Shown piece by piece: positions 16,692 through 25,808 of a stretch of 36,779 nucleotides of DNA. Below the pieces are notes generated by a model. That model did no database searches and had not been told where the DNA came from. It saw nothing but the letters and a program-made list of their open reading frames with translations. Source of the stretch: an uncultured Roseibacillus sp. (GTDB taxonomy: Bacteria > Verrucomicrobiota > Verrucomicrobiia > Verrucomicrobiales > Akkermansiaceae); assembly GCA_937949965.1 (NCBI GenBank), contig CALFBF010000161.1, positions 1 through 36,779 of the forward strand. Reading direction: 5' to 3'. Numbering within the stretch: the first letter of the stretch is position 1; each line of letters starts with the position of its first letter. Made by a program: the position numbers and the translations under genes.

Positions 16692-17729
16692 ATGAAGACC
16701 CCCATTATACCCTCCGTCATTTTTAGCATGAGCTTAGCTGGAATGACCTTCGGCCAACAAGAACCTGTATGGCAGGCTAAGCTTATTCAGAGAAATATCG
16801 AAGTCTCTGGAACCTTTCAATCTTCGATTGATTTGAAAGGGAATCAAGTTTCTAAAGCTCCGATTCCAAAAGGAGGTTCAGAATTCACCCTCTGGGCTTT
16901 TCAACAAGCTGCTGATGGCTCGATACAAGAAGAACTCATTGATACCGAGATCGTGGGTTCTTATCTTCCAGAAGGCACGCTCACCATCACCACTCCTGAT
17001 CCTTACCGCGCGGGTATTCCACGCACCCGCATTGACCAAGGCTTCACCGTTACTTACGATGTTGGAGGGCTTCAATCTGATCTCAGTGCTCCCGAGGCTG
17101 CTCGGAAGGTCTTGTTAGATCATAAGTTGAACTTGACGGAAGGGGACCCTATCACAGGAACTCCAGGTCCAGACTTAGACTTCAAGCAGGTTTTCATTTC
17201 AGAGAACGGGGCTAGTGATCTTGTTTTTAATCAGACTAATCTTCCTTACACGGATAGTTATAATGACTCTGGGATCGAGACCTTTACTCTATTGGCTCTT
17301 CCTGATGGAGATGTTGCTCGCATTCAGCTCGACCAAGCGCAAGTGCAAATCTGGCCTCTTGCAGACGTCAGCTTCTCGGGTATTCCTCAGGGTGGCGCAG
17401 TTAAGATTGTCCCTGATGTTTTGATTAATCTGGAGAACCTTTACCCGACTAGTGATACTTGGGTCCAGTTCTACTATGGCCCCCACGAGCCAGGAACGAT
17501 CGGAACGCGGATTAATGGCGCTTCGGTTCAGTTGGTCGATAACGCTGTGCCTGATAACCGCGTTATCAAATTAACGACGCTGGATAACCTCTTGTTACAA
17601 GATGGGGTCTGGACCCTCGAAGTTCTTACCCAGACTCCGTTTGGGACAGAGAGCCTCGGCAGTGCACCAATCTCAATTGATCGTAATCTGGTCTTGAATG
17701 GTTCACTTCGTTATTTGAGCGATAATTAA
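16692..17729 (+). CDS. Exported protein of unknown function, beta-rich
   Basis: A 345-residue protein with a signal peptide (cleavage probably after MTFG, about residue 21). The mature part is rich in Thr, Asp, Gly and short beta strands, with no cysteine seen. Segments such as EFTLWAFQQAADGS and TWVQFYYGPHEPG suggest repeated beta-sandwich domains, but no family is recognised. It is the last gene of the exported-protein operon, 37 bases after the previous gene, and ends 32 bases before a strong terminator. A structural or adhesive surface role is possible but unsupported by any motif. Confidence 0.75.
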   Translation: MKTPIIPSVIFSMSLAGMTFGQQEPVWQAKLIQRNIEVSGTFQSSIDLKGNQVSKAPIPKGGSEFTLWAFQQAADGSIQEELIDTEIVGSYLPEGTLTITTPDPYRAGIPRTRIDQGFTVTYDVGGLQSDLSAPEAARKVLLDHKLNLTEGDPITGTPGPDLDFKQVFISENGASDLVFNQTNLPYTDSYNDSGIETFTLLALPDGDVARIQLDQAQVQIWPLADVSFSGIPQGGAVKIVPDVLINLENLYPTSDTWVQFYYGPHEPGTIGTRINGASVQLVDNAVPDNRVIKLTTLDNLLLQDGVWTLEVLTQTPFGTESLGSAPISIDRNLVLNGSLRYLSDN

Positions 17730-17761
17730 TGAGAGTGTTAGACGTTTTTCTCTGAATCGGT

Positions 17762-17802
17762 AAATCCCGCGTTACTCCATGCTGTGGAGGCGCGGGATTT
17801 TT
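17762..17802 (+). terminator. Strong intrinsic terminator of the exported-protein operon
   Basis: AAATCCCGCG (17762-17771) pairs with CGCGGGATTT (17791-17800) and CTCCA (17775-17779) with TGGAG (17785-17789), followed by TT. The A-tract and T-tract on either side let it work in both directions. It stands between the exported-protein operon and the convergent AddA-like gene. Confidence 0.85.
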
Positions 17803-17810
17803 AATGGCTC

Positions 17811-20800
17811 TCAGTCGTTGGAATTCAAATCGATAAAACAAGGCAACGAAGTGAAGAGTAGGGAAGCTGTAACCTGTCCCAAGGAGAGGCCGAGTAGACT
17901 GGCGACGGCGGTGCGGTAGCTTGTCATTTGGTTTCGGTAGCTCTGCGCTTTCTGCTCCGCTTCCTCATCGCTCATCACTCGATCCGTTTTGTAATCGATG
18001 ATATGGGCCGAGAGAGCTTGGCCTGACTCATCGTAAATGATGTGAGCTCGATCAAGAATGCCCGAAGTCCAAGCTCCATCCAGCAAGATCTCGAAGCTCT
18101 GCTCTCGCCAGATGACTGCCCTTTCACCGGGTGAGAGCGTGGGTTTTTGTAAGTTCTGCTGGCAGTGAGCATCGGCCAAGACTCGTTCGACATGTTCGTA
18201 GGCTTCTTGAGGGTATGCGGGATTGTTCGGGATTTTGAATTGAGGATCCCACCAAGAGAGAGATTCGAGGAGAGCGTGGACCGCACTGCCGATTTCCAGG
18301 GCTTGTTGATTTCGTGCCGAGAAGGCTCTCCGTTGGTCGGAGTTCTGCGCTGGTCTTGAGGGCGTCTTTCGGGCGGGGCGAGGCCGTGGTGCCAGTTTAG
18401 GTTTCGCCGGGCGTTCTACAGGGGTGATCGCTTTTTCTTTTGGAGCCAGTTTTTCCCACCAGCGCGGGTCACTGGTGGCGAAGTTACTTTCGTAAGCGCA
18501 TTGGTAGGGTACTCCTTGTATAGAATCGCTCTCGAGTTCAGTTTCTGGATCGACGAGGGTGTCGTTGAGCAGTTTGAGGAAGTTTCTCGACTTTGACCGA
18601 GGACCGAGTGGGGGCGCGATGAGGTAGTTGGCATACCGGGCTCGTGTGAGCGCAACGTAGAATTTGCACAACCGTTCATAGGCTGCTTCTGCCTCCAAGT
18701 GGGTGTGATGCAGCATCAACATTTCGTCGCTGGTAGCAATCGCTTTGTTAGGGAGATCAAAGATCCATTCCACGGCTCGGCTTTCTCGATCACGTTGCAC
18801 CCCCATGCCGTTGCGCACTTTGGTAAAGGGGTCGCCCCCAAGTTGTGGGAGGATGGCCATGTCGTAGGTCAGTCCTTTGGACTTATGGATGGTCATCACC
18901 TGCACCGCACTTTTGCTATTCGGTTCCCGCAGGGTGTAGGACCGGGCATAGTTGACAAAGCGATCGAGAGAAAGGTTTCCGCTTTGGTCAAAGGTGCGGG
19001 CTGCCAAAGCGAGGTCTTCAAGCCGTTGTTTGGAGAACTCGTTTTCTAACAGATTCTCTTCCTGCGCTAATTGCATCCAGTGTCGGAGGGTGGCTTCGAA
19101 GCCTAACTGATTGACCTGACGTCGAATGAGAGAGGTGAGTTGAGCCAGAGTGATTTCCTGTTGAGTCAGGATTGTCTGCAAGGGACTCATCTCAAGATGG
19201 CCTTGGGCAAAGAGGTCTTCGGGATGTGCCGCGAGATGAAAGAGATTGAGGAATGCGAGCGTGACGGGATTGTCTTGTGCGATCGCGACATCGGATTCCG
19301 AGACGATGGGGATCTTGGAAGGAGAGTGTGTCCGGACGTAGTCCACAATCTCGCGCCCTTCTTTGTTGTTTTGTACTAGAATTACACAAGAAAGCCCTTT
19401 CGCGATCGGCTGAATCTCTTCTAACAGCGCTAAGGTGAGGGCGTGACAATCTTCGTTGACGACTTTTTCGCCCTCGCTCGGTTCGGGATGATAGTAGGCT
19501 GTTAGACCCGGATTTCTTTTGTTTTTATCGGCGACTTGATGGGGTTGCCACTGCCATTGCTCGCAAGCTTCTTCGGGGAATCCAAGCTCTTTGAGAGCTT
19601 CCCGGTTACCAAAGATATCGTTGAGGGGCAGGATAACGTCTTCTCCAGAGCGGTAAGAGACGCTGAGGTCGCGCAAGTGCACGGCACGGTCACTGCCTTG
19701 ACTGTAGCGGCGCGCGATGTCGCCGAAGAGCTTGGTGTCACCACCACGCCAAGCATAGATCGCTTGCTTGATGTCTCCAACTTGGAAGAGGGAACGTTCA
19801 CCAGAAGGATCGGCGACTGCTTCATCAACTAGTCCTTCGATCACACTCCATTGTAGATAGGAGGTGTCTTGGAATTCATCGAGCAGCCAATGATCGAAGC
19901 GGGAGTCCAAACGATAGTCGAGACGAAGGCGGCCATCAGGACCCGGTCCCTGCGCGAGGATGGGGCGAGGTGAATCGGGAGAACCGGCAAGCAAGACTTC
20001 CAAATCATGGAAGGTAAGCTTGCCTTTGCGGCGAACTTGTCGCGCGTAGGTCGTTTCGTATTGGGCGAGGATGGCCCAGATTCCGCGTGTACGAATGAGA
20101 TGATGGCGCAGTTGATCTCCCATGAGCTTGAGGGTGATTTTTTGAATGAGAGCACATTCTTCGGGCCCCATTTTCTGCTTCTTACTGACCGAGAGAGTCA
20201 CTTCGCCAGCTACGATTTCGTCCCATGCTTGCAGGAATTTATTGAGAAAGAATTCCACTCGCTTCGGCAGTTTTCCAGGAGTGGTCAGTGGGAGTTGGAG
20301 TCGGAACTCATCCCAGAATTCGGTTTGTTTTACGCTAAAGCTTTCACTGTCGAAGAGAGCGTAGAGTTTTTCAAAGTTGGGAACGGCATCCTCGTTTTCT
20401 TGTAGCCAAGGGTTGCCCTCTGGCCAGATGAGACTTTCATTGCCCCAGAGGGCAGGACTGGCAGCAGCGAGCAGAAGGTTGTGATGTTCTCCGATAAAAC
20501 GGTTGAGCAATCGCTGCACTGAGGCCTCTTGTTTACCGAGAGTCGCGAGGCGGAAGGCTTCTATAAATTCACCTTGTTCGGCGGCATCTTTGGTTCCGTT
20601 AAAGACCTGTTGTAGGACTTCGTTACGCGCGAGTTCGGTATCGTGTTCGTTGAGGATTTCGAAACCTCCAGTAAGCCCGAATTCGGCTGGGAAGCTGCGC
20701 ACGATGTTAGCGAACAGAGAGTCTAGCGTTCCCAAGAATAGGCGCGGCATGCGCTGAATGAAGAGCACGAGGAGTTCTTGGTAATGCGGCTGTGAGAGTT

Positions 20801-21074
20801 GTACCAAAATCTCGTAGAGAGGATTTTGGGCGTCATTCGGTCGTCCTGCAATGGCTTGAGCCGCTTCTTCAGAACTCGCTCCTTGCGCGAGTTTTTTGAG
20901 AATTTCGTCGAAGAACTCTCCCGCCGCTTTGCGGGTAAAGGTAACCGCAAGAATACTCTCTGGTTTCGGATCTTTGCCAGCTAACAAGTCTCTGCCCATA
21001 ATCGCGATGTAGCGATTGGTGAGCTGCCAAGTCTTTCCTGACCCGGCAGAGGCTAGAATCATTTCGTTCTTCAT
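17811..21074 (-). CDS. AddA-like UvrD-family helicase-nuclease
   Basis: A 1087-residue protein for double-strand-break end processing. Helicase motifs in order: Walker A ASAGSGKT near the N-terminus, AVTFTRKAA (Ia), LLDEFQDTS (II), VGDIKQAIYAWRGGD (III), VMTIHKSKGLTYD (V) and FYVALTRARYANY (VI). The C-terminal end has a PD-(D/E)XK nuclease core (GILDR, then IIDYKTD, then YRNQMTSY). The start at 21074 overlaps the stop of the AddB-like gene in ATGA, implying translational coupling; the ATG at 21080 is an alternative. The pair matches AddAB-type complexes, which trim DNA ends and load RecA. Sequence divergence leaves the exact subfamily open. Confidence 0.88.
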   Translation of the reverse strand: MKNEMILASAGSGKTWQLTNRYIAIMGRDLLAGKDPKPESILAVTFTRKAAGEFFDEILKKLAQGASSEEAAQAIAGRPNDAQNPLYEILVQLSQPHYQELLVLFIQRMPRLFLGTLDSLFANIVRSFPAEFGLTGGFEILNEHDTELARNEVLQQVFNGTKDAAEQGEFIEAFRLATLGKQEASVQRLLNRFIGEHHNLLLAAASPALWGNESLIWPEGNPWLQENEDAVPNFEKLYALFDSESFSVKQTEFWDEFRLQLPLTTPGKLPKRVEFFLNKFLQAWDEIVAGEVTLSVSKKQKMGPEECALIQKITLKLMGDQLRHHLIRTRGIWAILAQYETTYARQVRRKGKLTFHDLEVLLAGSPDSPRPILAQGPGPDGRLRLDYRLDSRFDHWLLDEFQDTSYLQWSVIEGLVDEAVADPSGERSLFQVGDIKQAIYAWRGGDTKLFGDIARRYSQGSDRAVHLRDLSVSYRSGEDVILPLNDIFGNREALKELGFPEEACEQWQWQPHQVADKNKRNPGLTAYYHPEPSEGEKVVNEDCHALTLALLEEIQPIAKGLSCVILVQNNKEGREIVDYVRTHSPSKIPIVSESDVAIAQDNPVTLAFLNLFHLAAHPEDLFAQGHLEMSPLQTILTQQEITLAQLTSLIRRQVNQLGFEATLRHWMQLAQEENLLENEFSKQRLEDLALAARTFDQSGNLSLDRFVNYARSYTLREPNSKSAVQVMTIHKSKGLTYDMAILPQLGGDPFTKVRNGMGVQRDRESRAVEWIFDLPNKAIATSDEMLMLHHTHLEAEAAYERLCKFYVALTRARYANYLIAPPLGPRSKSRNFLKLLNDTLVDPETELESDSIQGVPYQCAYESNFATSDPRWWEKLAPKEKAITPVERPAKPKLAPRPRPARKTPSRPAQNSDQRRAFSARNQQALEIGSAVHALLESLSWWDPQFKIPNNPAYPQEAYEHVERVLADAHCQQNLQKPTLSPGERAVIWREQSFEILLDGAWTSGILDRAHIIYDESGQALSAHIIDYKTDRVMSDEEAEQKAQSYRNQMTSYRTAVASLLGLSLGQVTASLLFTSLPCFIDLNSND

Positions 21075-23935
21075 TTGCATCGAGAGGGAAGGAGGTTGAT
21101 TGGGTCGATCGCTTGTTCCGGGTCTCCAAAGAGGAGGCTGGCGAAGTTGTCGTATTCGGGCTTCTCCGCCGGAGGCCAGAAGACCTCTTTGCGGATACTA
21201 TCAATCACCCCCAAGGCACAACGCCGGGCGGATTCTAACAGGTCTTTGTCGAGATCTTCCCAAAGGTCGAGATGGACCGCGTTTTTAGTAGCTCCGAGTT
21301 GAGCGTAACCCGCCACCGTATTTTGATTAGGGAAGCGCTCGGCAAGTGCGAGCACGTAGAGAGGTACTTGCAGATTGCTCCAGCACTGGGTTTTACCATC
21401 AATATCAACGAGCTGCCACTTGGGGAAGCTTTCGAGATTTTCGCCGCGTTTCTGTTTGCGAAGATGGGCTGAAACCACTTTTTTGGGCTCGGCCTTGGTC
21501 TTGAAGTCGAGAATGCGGAGTCCTTGGTGTGGGTGGCTCTCGATACGGTCGATTTGGCCTCGAATTACCATCTCGTCTAACAGGAAGGGGCTTTCTTCTG
21601 GTGCGAGATCAGTTTCAGTTTCTAGGACGGTCCATCCCTCCGAGCGTTCGCGCGCTTCGTGCGCGGCCCACCAGCTGAGACGCTGGCGGATGGAGTCGGC
21701 TTGGATGAGAAGGGGCGCGGGAAGGTTGGGGCTGTAGGTGGTGGCCAGCCTCGTGGTGAGGAGGTCTTGGAAGCATTCCGCAATTTCTTTTTCGGATTCA
21801 GATTTGGCAGCGCTTGATTTGGCAAAATCTTCTAACACATTGTGGACTAAGGTTCCAAAGTCTCGCGCATTGAGTTCAGTTCGCTCAAGGTCTGGTTGGC
21901 GCATTCGGAGTGCGAATTCCAGGTAATAGCGGAAGGGGCAGGCGAGGTATTTTTGGAAGGAGGTCACCGAGAGCTTCTGGAAACGAGCGGGATCAGGTTT
22001 CGGAGGAGTGAGCTGCCAAGCGATGTTCCAAGCTTGCGGAACGGTTTCGTTATCTGATTCGGTGAAGAGGGTCTGGACCCGTTGCGGCAGCTTTTCTGAT
22101 GGCGCAGAGAGGAGGAGGCGCGACGGTCGTAGGGGATCATTACTGCCGTTCACGCGGCCAAAGAGAAAGTCCACCTGCCCGCCCTTTGCTCGGGAGGCGA
22201 TCAGAGCAGCCATGAGATAGGTGTCGCGTGCTTGTCGGGCATCGTTATCGCGTAGGCCAAGTTTTCCACGTGCTTGGTTAGGGAGCCAAGCATGGCTTTG
22301 AATACTCTCGGGAACTAGTCCTTCATTGCAACCGGTGAGGATGATGTAGGGTGCGTCTTCCCAAGGCAGTTCTAACCAACCGGGCAGCTCGATCGCTTCG
22401 AGTGGGCGTTTCGAGGCCAGCATTTGTTCGTCGAGCAAGGTGAGCAGGAGCTGAAAGCTTTCCGCCGTCGAGTGGCGTTTCAGGGCATCGACTTCGGCGA
22501 GAGTATGGGTAACGGTCTGCGCCACTTGGGTGAAGGTTTCTTTATTGAGAAGCTCCACTCGCTCGTAAATCTCCGTGAGCAGGCGTGGGAGTGCCCTTGC
22601 TAAGGGCTCTTTTTGTAAGGACTTCAAATGGGAGTCGAACCAGTGAAGAGTTCGCGAGACCGGAGGGTAATTTTGTTCACAGACTTCGAGCACCTGCCGA
22701 GCATCTTGCAAAGTCTCACAGAGATGAGCTTCGTGGAAGCGATCAAAGGTATCGAGAATTTCATTGGCCAGAAAGGGTTTCTTATTTTCGGGAATGTTGA
22801 AGTTTCCCGCTGATTCGGCAACGCCGGGGATACGGAGGAGTTCGCGCAGATTCGTTAATCGTTGAGAGCTCACTGTTTCATAGAGAGTTCTCAGGAGGTG
22901 ACTCAGACCATCTTGGCGGAAGGAGTTCCCAGCAGGATTGAAGCTCGCCCAGCCTTGGCTAGTGAGTGCCTTTTGGAGAGGGGGGATGACTTCTGCGTCG
23001 GGAACGGAAATGGCTGCGACTTGATGAAGTTTCTCATGATCTAACAACCGCTCGCAGACCAGATCGGCTTGGGCACTGGGTGAGCTGGCTTGAAAGATGT
23101 CTTCTTCGCGAATGGTGAGTTCACGATGATTCCAGGTTGTGTTCGGCTTGCCGTAGTGATCAAAGTGTTCTTCCTGATCTTGGGACGCATGAATCCAAAC
23201 TTCCACAAGATGATGCTGAGCAATACGATCTAACAACGGTTCTAAAGCCGGAGGAGGGTCGGGAACTCCGAGGAGAATCAGTTTCTCAATTTCCGCCGGG
23301 GGTTGCCAATGTTCGAGGGCCAAGCGTCGAGCTTGTGAGCGGGGTTGCAGTTTAGCTTTTTCCAGACGGGCAAAGACTCGGCGTTCGAGTTGGGCGAACT
23401 CCTGCCATCGTTCTCCTTCCAGGTCGTGGTCGGTGAGGACCTTGGCCGCGTAACTCGCATTGTGGGCTCCTTCTCCGAGAAGAGACTGCACGCTGATGAA
23501 TTCCTGAGCTGTAGCCAAGGCCCAGGCAAAGTTTTGTTCAATCGGAGCAACAGGGAAGAGATTTTCGAATTCACTCAATGCAATCTCTAACAAGAGATCA
23601 ACCCAAGTAGTGACCAGTTGCGCTTTGCTCGCTATGGGTAAGCTATCTGCAGGAGGGAGGAGGAGGTCGTCGGGATTGAGAATGAGAGGAGGGAGGACGC
23701 CGGTATTCCGTTCAGCAGCTTCAATCGCTAGTCGTTCTCGCAAGCGACGGGAGGCATTACGTGTGGGAACGAGGACGAGTAGATTTGAAAGATCGAGTGG
23801 CCCTTGCTTCCAATTCTCTACGAGGGCAGAACAAGCGAGGTCTAACAGCGGGCGATCCCAGTCGAGAAAGCGGCGCTTGAGAGCGGAGGGTTTTTCGTCA
23901 AAGAGAGTGAATTCGGACTGCTGATGATCGGCCAC
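21071..23935 (-). CDS. AddB-like PD-(D/E)XK nuclease, partner of AddA-like helicase
   Basis: A 954-residue protein. The N-terminal part resembles a degenerate UvrD helicase fold: VLVPTRNASRRLRERL is seen but no good Walker A. The C-terminal third is a PD-(D/E)XK nuclease, with SVTSFQKYLACPFRYYLEF, FGTLVHNVLEDF, GQIDRIES and RILDFKTK. In typical AddB the Cys of the CPF motif and three C-terminal cysteines (C-x2-C-x5-C) hold a 4Fe-4S cluster. Here the matching C-terminal stretch reads FWPPAEKPEYDNF without cysteines, so the cluster is probably lost. The gene lies 70 bases after nusB and overlaps addA-like by 4 bases. Confidence 0.83.
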   Translation of the reverse strand: MADHQQSEFTLFDEKPSALKRRFLDWDRPLLDLACSALVENWKQGPLDLSNLLVLVPTRNASRRLRERLAIEAAERNTGVLPPLILNPDDLLLPPADSLPIASKAQLVTTWVDLLLEIALSEFENLFPVAPIEQNFAWALATAQEFISVQSLLGEGAHNASYAAKVLTDHDLEGERWQEFAQLERRVFARLEKAKLQPRSQARRLALEHWQPPAEIEKLILLGVPDPPPALEPLLDRIAQHHLVEVWIHASQDQEEHFDHYGKPNTTWNHRELTIREEDIFQASSPSAQADLVCERLLDHEKLHQVAAISVPDAEVIPPLQKALTSQGWASFNPAGNSFRQDGLSHLLRTLYETVSSQRLTNLRELLRIPGVAESAGNFNIPENKKPFLANEILDTFDRFHEAHLCETLQDARQVLEVCEQNYPPVSRTLHWFDSHLKSLQKEPLARALPRLLTEIYERVELLNKETFTQVAQTVTHTLAEVDALKRHSTAESFQLLLTLLDEQMLASKRPLEAIELPGWLELPWEDAPYIILTGCNEGLVPESIQSHAWLPNQARGKLGLRDNDARQARDTYLMAALIASRAKGGQVDFLFGRVNGSNDPLRPSRLLLSAPSEKLPQRVQTLFTESDNETVPQAWNIAWQLTPPKPDPARFQKLSVTSFQKYLACPFRYYLEFALRMRQPDLERTELNARDFGTLVHNVLEDFAKSSAAKSESEKEIAECFQDLLTTRLATTYSPNLPAPLLIQADSIRQRLSWWAAHEARERSEGWTVLETETDLAPEESPFLLDEMVIRGQIDRIESHPHQGLRILDFKTKAEPKKVVSAHLRKQKRGENLESFPKWQLVDIDGKTQCWSNLQVPLYVLALAERFPNQNTVAGYAQLGATKNAVHLDLWEDLDKDLLESARRCALGVIDSIRKEVFWPPAEKPEYDNFASLLFGDPEQAIDPINLLPSRCK

Positions 23936-24005
23936 TCCAAGAGTGAAGCGTGAATCCGAGCAGGGGAAAATGGCGAAGTGCGTGTTTTCCGAAACGAGGC
24001 ACCCT

Positions 24006-24896
24006 TTATTTCAACTTATCGAGGAGCCCGTTCACAAAGCGAGCGGAGTCGCTACCACCGAACCGACGGGCTATCTCAATCGCTTCGTTGATGCTCACTG
24101 CGGGAGGGATGTCTGGACAATGCTTGAGCTCGGTAGTAGCGAGTCGGAGCACAGCTCGATCAACTTGGGCAAGACGTTCAGGGGAAAAGTTTTCCACCTG
24201 TTCTGTGATGAGGCGATCAGTACTATCAAGATGAGTGACGACCAGTTGATGCAGTTTTTCGACCTCTTTTTGCAACTCATCTCGTTCCTTGATCGCCTCG
24301 CGTAAGGCGTCGAGTTCACGTAATTCGGGGAGACTTTGGGTGAGGAGTGATTGGAGGAGCTTAGCTGTCTCTGCCAGCGGGGGAAGGGCTTTAGCGAGAG
24401 GTTTGAGGAGTTCAGGGCATGCCTCGATGGGCCCGAGGTTTTTCTGAAGTGCTGCTAGGTTCTCCTGAGAGGTGAGGTTGAATTCTCGAATGCGTTCGAG
24501 AGTCTCGCTCACGGTCGTAGGTTCTTTTTCAGATTTAAGCTGACGACGGAGAAGGTCGAATAAATCAGGAAGCTCCGTTTCCGCCTTTAGGAGATTACGC
24601 AACTCACGTGACGCGGACTTTTCGTCAACAAAGGTTTCGAGCAAAGGGATCGCATTGACTCGTTGTGCGAAGACCGGCTTGAGCCGTCCGGGTCGATTCT
24701 GCTGCAAGTGGAGGATGGCACGAGCACGCATCCGAATCACTTTGCCGTCTGCTTGAGCGAGAATGAGGGGCCAAGGATCACCCGCATTCTCCCCATTAGA
24801 TTGGGCGCTATGCATGAGCTGCACCGTGGCCTCACGGACTTGGCGGCGGGAAACAGTGCCGGACTGTGAGGGCGGAGATGGATCGGAAGAGCTCAT
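24006..24896 (-). CDS. nusB: Transcription antitermination factor NusB with a large internal insertion
   Basis: NusB acts with NusE in rRNA antitermination. The N-terminus (SRRQVREATVQLMHSAQ, about 16-32) and the C-terminal half (ERLAQVDRAVLRLATTEL, PPAVSINEAIEIARRFG, SARFVNGLLDKL) match the family well. Ordinary NusB has about 140 residues; this protein has 296. The extra 150 or so residues lie between the first helix and the C-terminal half. They are rich in Leu, Glu and Lys and look like an added helical bundle. It follows ribH by 25 bases, the widespread ribH-nusB pairing, and precedes the AddB-like gene. Confidence 0.85.
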   Translation of the reverse strand: MSSSDPSPPSQSGTVSRRQVREATVQLMHSAQSNGENAGDPWPLILAQADGKVIRMRARAILHLQQNRPGRLKPVFAQRVNAIPLLETFVDEKSASRELRNLLKAETELPDLFDLLRRQLKSEKEPTTVSETLERIREFNLTSQENLAALQKNLGPIEACPELLKPLAKALPPLAETAKLLQSLLTQSLPELRELDALREAIKERDELQKEVEKLHQLVVTHLDSTDRLITEQVENFSPERLAQVDRAVLRLATTELKHCPDIPPAVSINEAIEIARRFGGSDSARFVNGLLDKLK

Positions 24897-24921
24897 ATAG
24901 AATAAGAAAGTGGGGGAGCCC

Positions 24922-25413
24922 CTAACGTGCTCGGACCGCTTTCGTCAATTCTTTGCGCACTTCCATCATACTTGCAGCAGCCCGGGCCGCATCGATACCA
25001 CGGTTCATGGTGGGCTCCAGACAGCGTGCTTGGGCCTGTTCGTGAGTCTCGACGAGGAGCACTTCGTGAATGACAGGAGTGTTGAATTGTAGCGAAAGGC
25101 TGAGTAATTGGTCTGTTACCGAGTTAGCTACGAGCTCGGCATGAGCGGTTTCCCCTTCGAGGATGACTCCTAGACAAAGGACGGCATGGGGTTGGTCGCT
25201 TTCGAGAATGAGTTTAGTCGCGAGGGGGATTTCAAAAGCCCCTGGTACCCGAATAAGGTCGATCCGGGCGCTTGGGACGACGGAGGCCAGCTCGTCGATG
25301 GCCGACTGAACCAAGCCGTCCGTGTATTCTTGGTTAAATTGTGAGGCAACGATTGCAATCTTGTGACGACCGGAAGCGGGGATGCGTGGTTTTGGTGGGA
25401 CCGATAGACTCAT
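24922..25413 (-). CDS. ribH: 6,7-dimethyl-8-ribityllumazine synthase
   Basis: Joins the ribityl-aminouracil and the four-carbon phosphate in riboflavin synthesis, usually as an icosahedral or pentameric assembly. The 163 residues show the family order: IAIVASQFNQEYTDGL, VPGAFEIPLATK, LGVILEGETAHAELVA with the catalytic His, and NRGIDAARAAASM near the end. GVILEGETAHAE differs from the common GAVIRGET-PH form but keeps the key residues. It is followed by nusB. No FMN riboswitch-like leader was recognised in the short gap upstream, and no other rib gene is in the window. Confidence 0.93.
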   Translation of the reverse strand: MSLSVPPKPRIPASGRHKIAIVASQFNQEYTDGLVQSAIDELASVVPSARIDLIRVPGAFEIPLATKLILESDQPHAVLCLGVILEGETAHAELVANSVTDQLLSLSLQFNTPVIHEVLLVETHEQAQARCLEPTMNRGIDAARAAASMMEVRKELTKAVRAR

Positions 25414-25476
25414 GGATGACCGCTTTATGCGGATCGGAGTCTAGCTTGTCAAACGACGAGTGAGGCTCGCGTTCTT

Positions 25477-25779
25477 TTAGGAACTCTGTGCGAGCTTCTT
25501 TTTCAAAAAAGGATCTGCAAAGACAAAGCCCAAAGGAAGAAGAGAGGATAGCCCAATGAGCGCTGAAAAAGTGACCGTCCACTTGGCCTCTAGCCAAGTC
25601 CAAAAAAGGGCCAAGGCGAACAGGCAGAAAAGCCCTCCATGCACTCGGCCTGACCAAGCTACTGGTTCGTGGTGACCGGTCTGAGAACGATAAATCATCG
25701 CCGCGATGAGGAAGAGCCAAGAGAGGCCTTCGACGAGGGCGACGAGACGGAGAGATTGGATGAGTTGGCGAGCAGACAT
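25477..25779 (-). CDS. DUF3817-family small membrane protein
   Basis: A 100-residue protein with about three hydrophobic segments. The family pattern is visible: LRLVALVEGLSWLFLI at the N-terminus, then GRVHGGLFCLFALAL, then a third hydrophobic segment and a KKK end. DUF3817 proteins are inner-membrane proteins without an assigned function. A longer frame running through this gene to 26211 is not real, since it overlaps the BatD-BatE gene. The gene sits 29 bases after BatD-BatE and 63 bases before ribH, bridging the Bat group and the ribH-nusB group in one direction. Confidence 0.75.
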   Translation of the reverse strand: MSARQLIQSLRLVALVEGLSWLFLIAAMIYRSQTGHHEPVAWSGRVHGGLFCLFALALFWTWLEAKWTVTFSALIGLSSLLPLGFVFADPFLKKKLAQSS

Positions 25780-25808
25780 GGTTGCAGCGGGCGAAGTGTT
25801 AGGATGAG

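Noticed and set aside
24897-25476. FMN riboswitch before ribH
   Set aside because: The space before ribH is only 63 bases and shows none of the conserved stems of that riboswitch.
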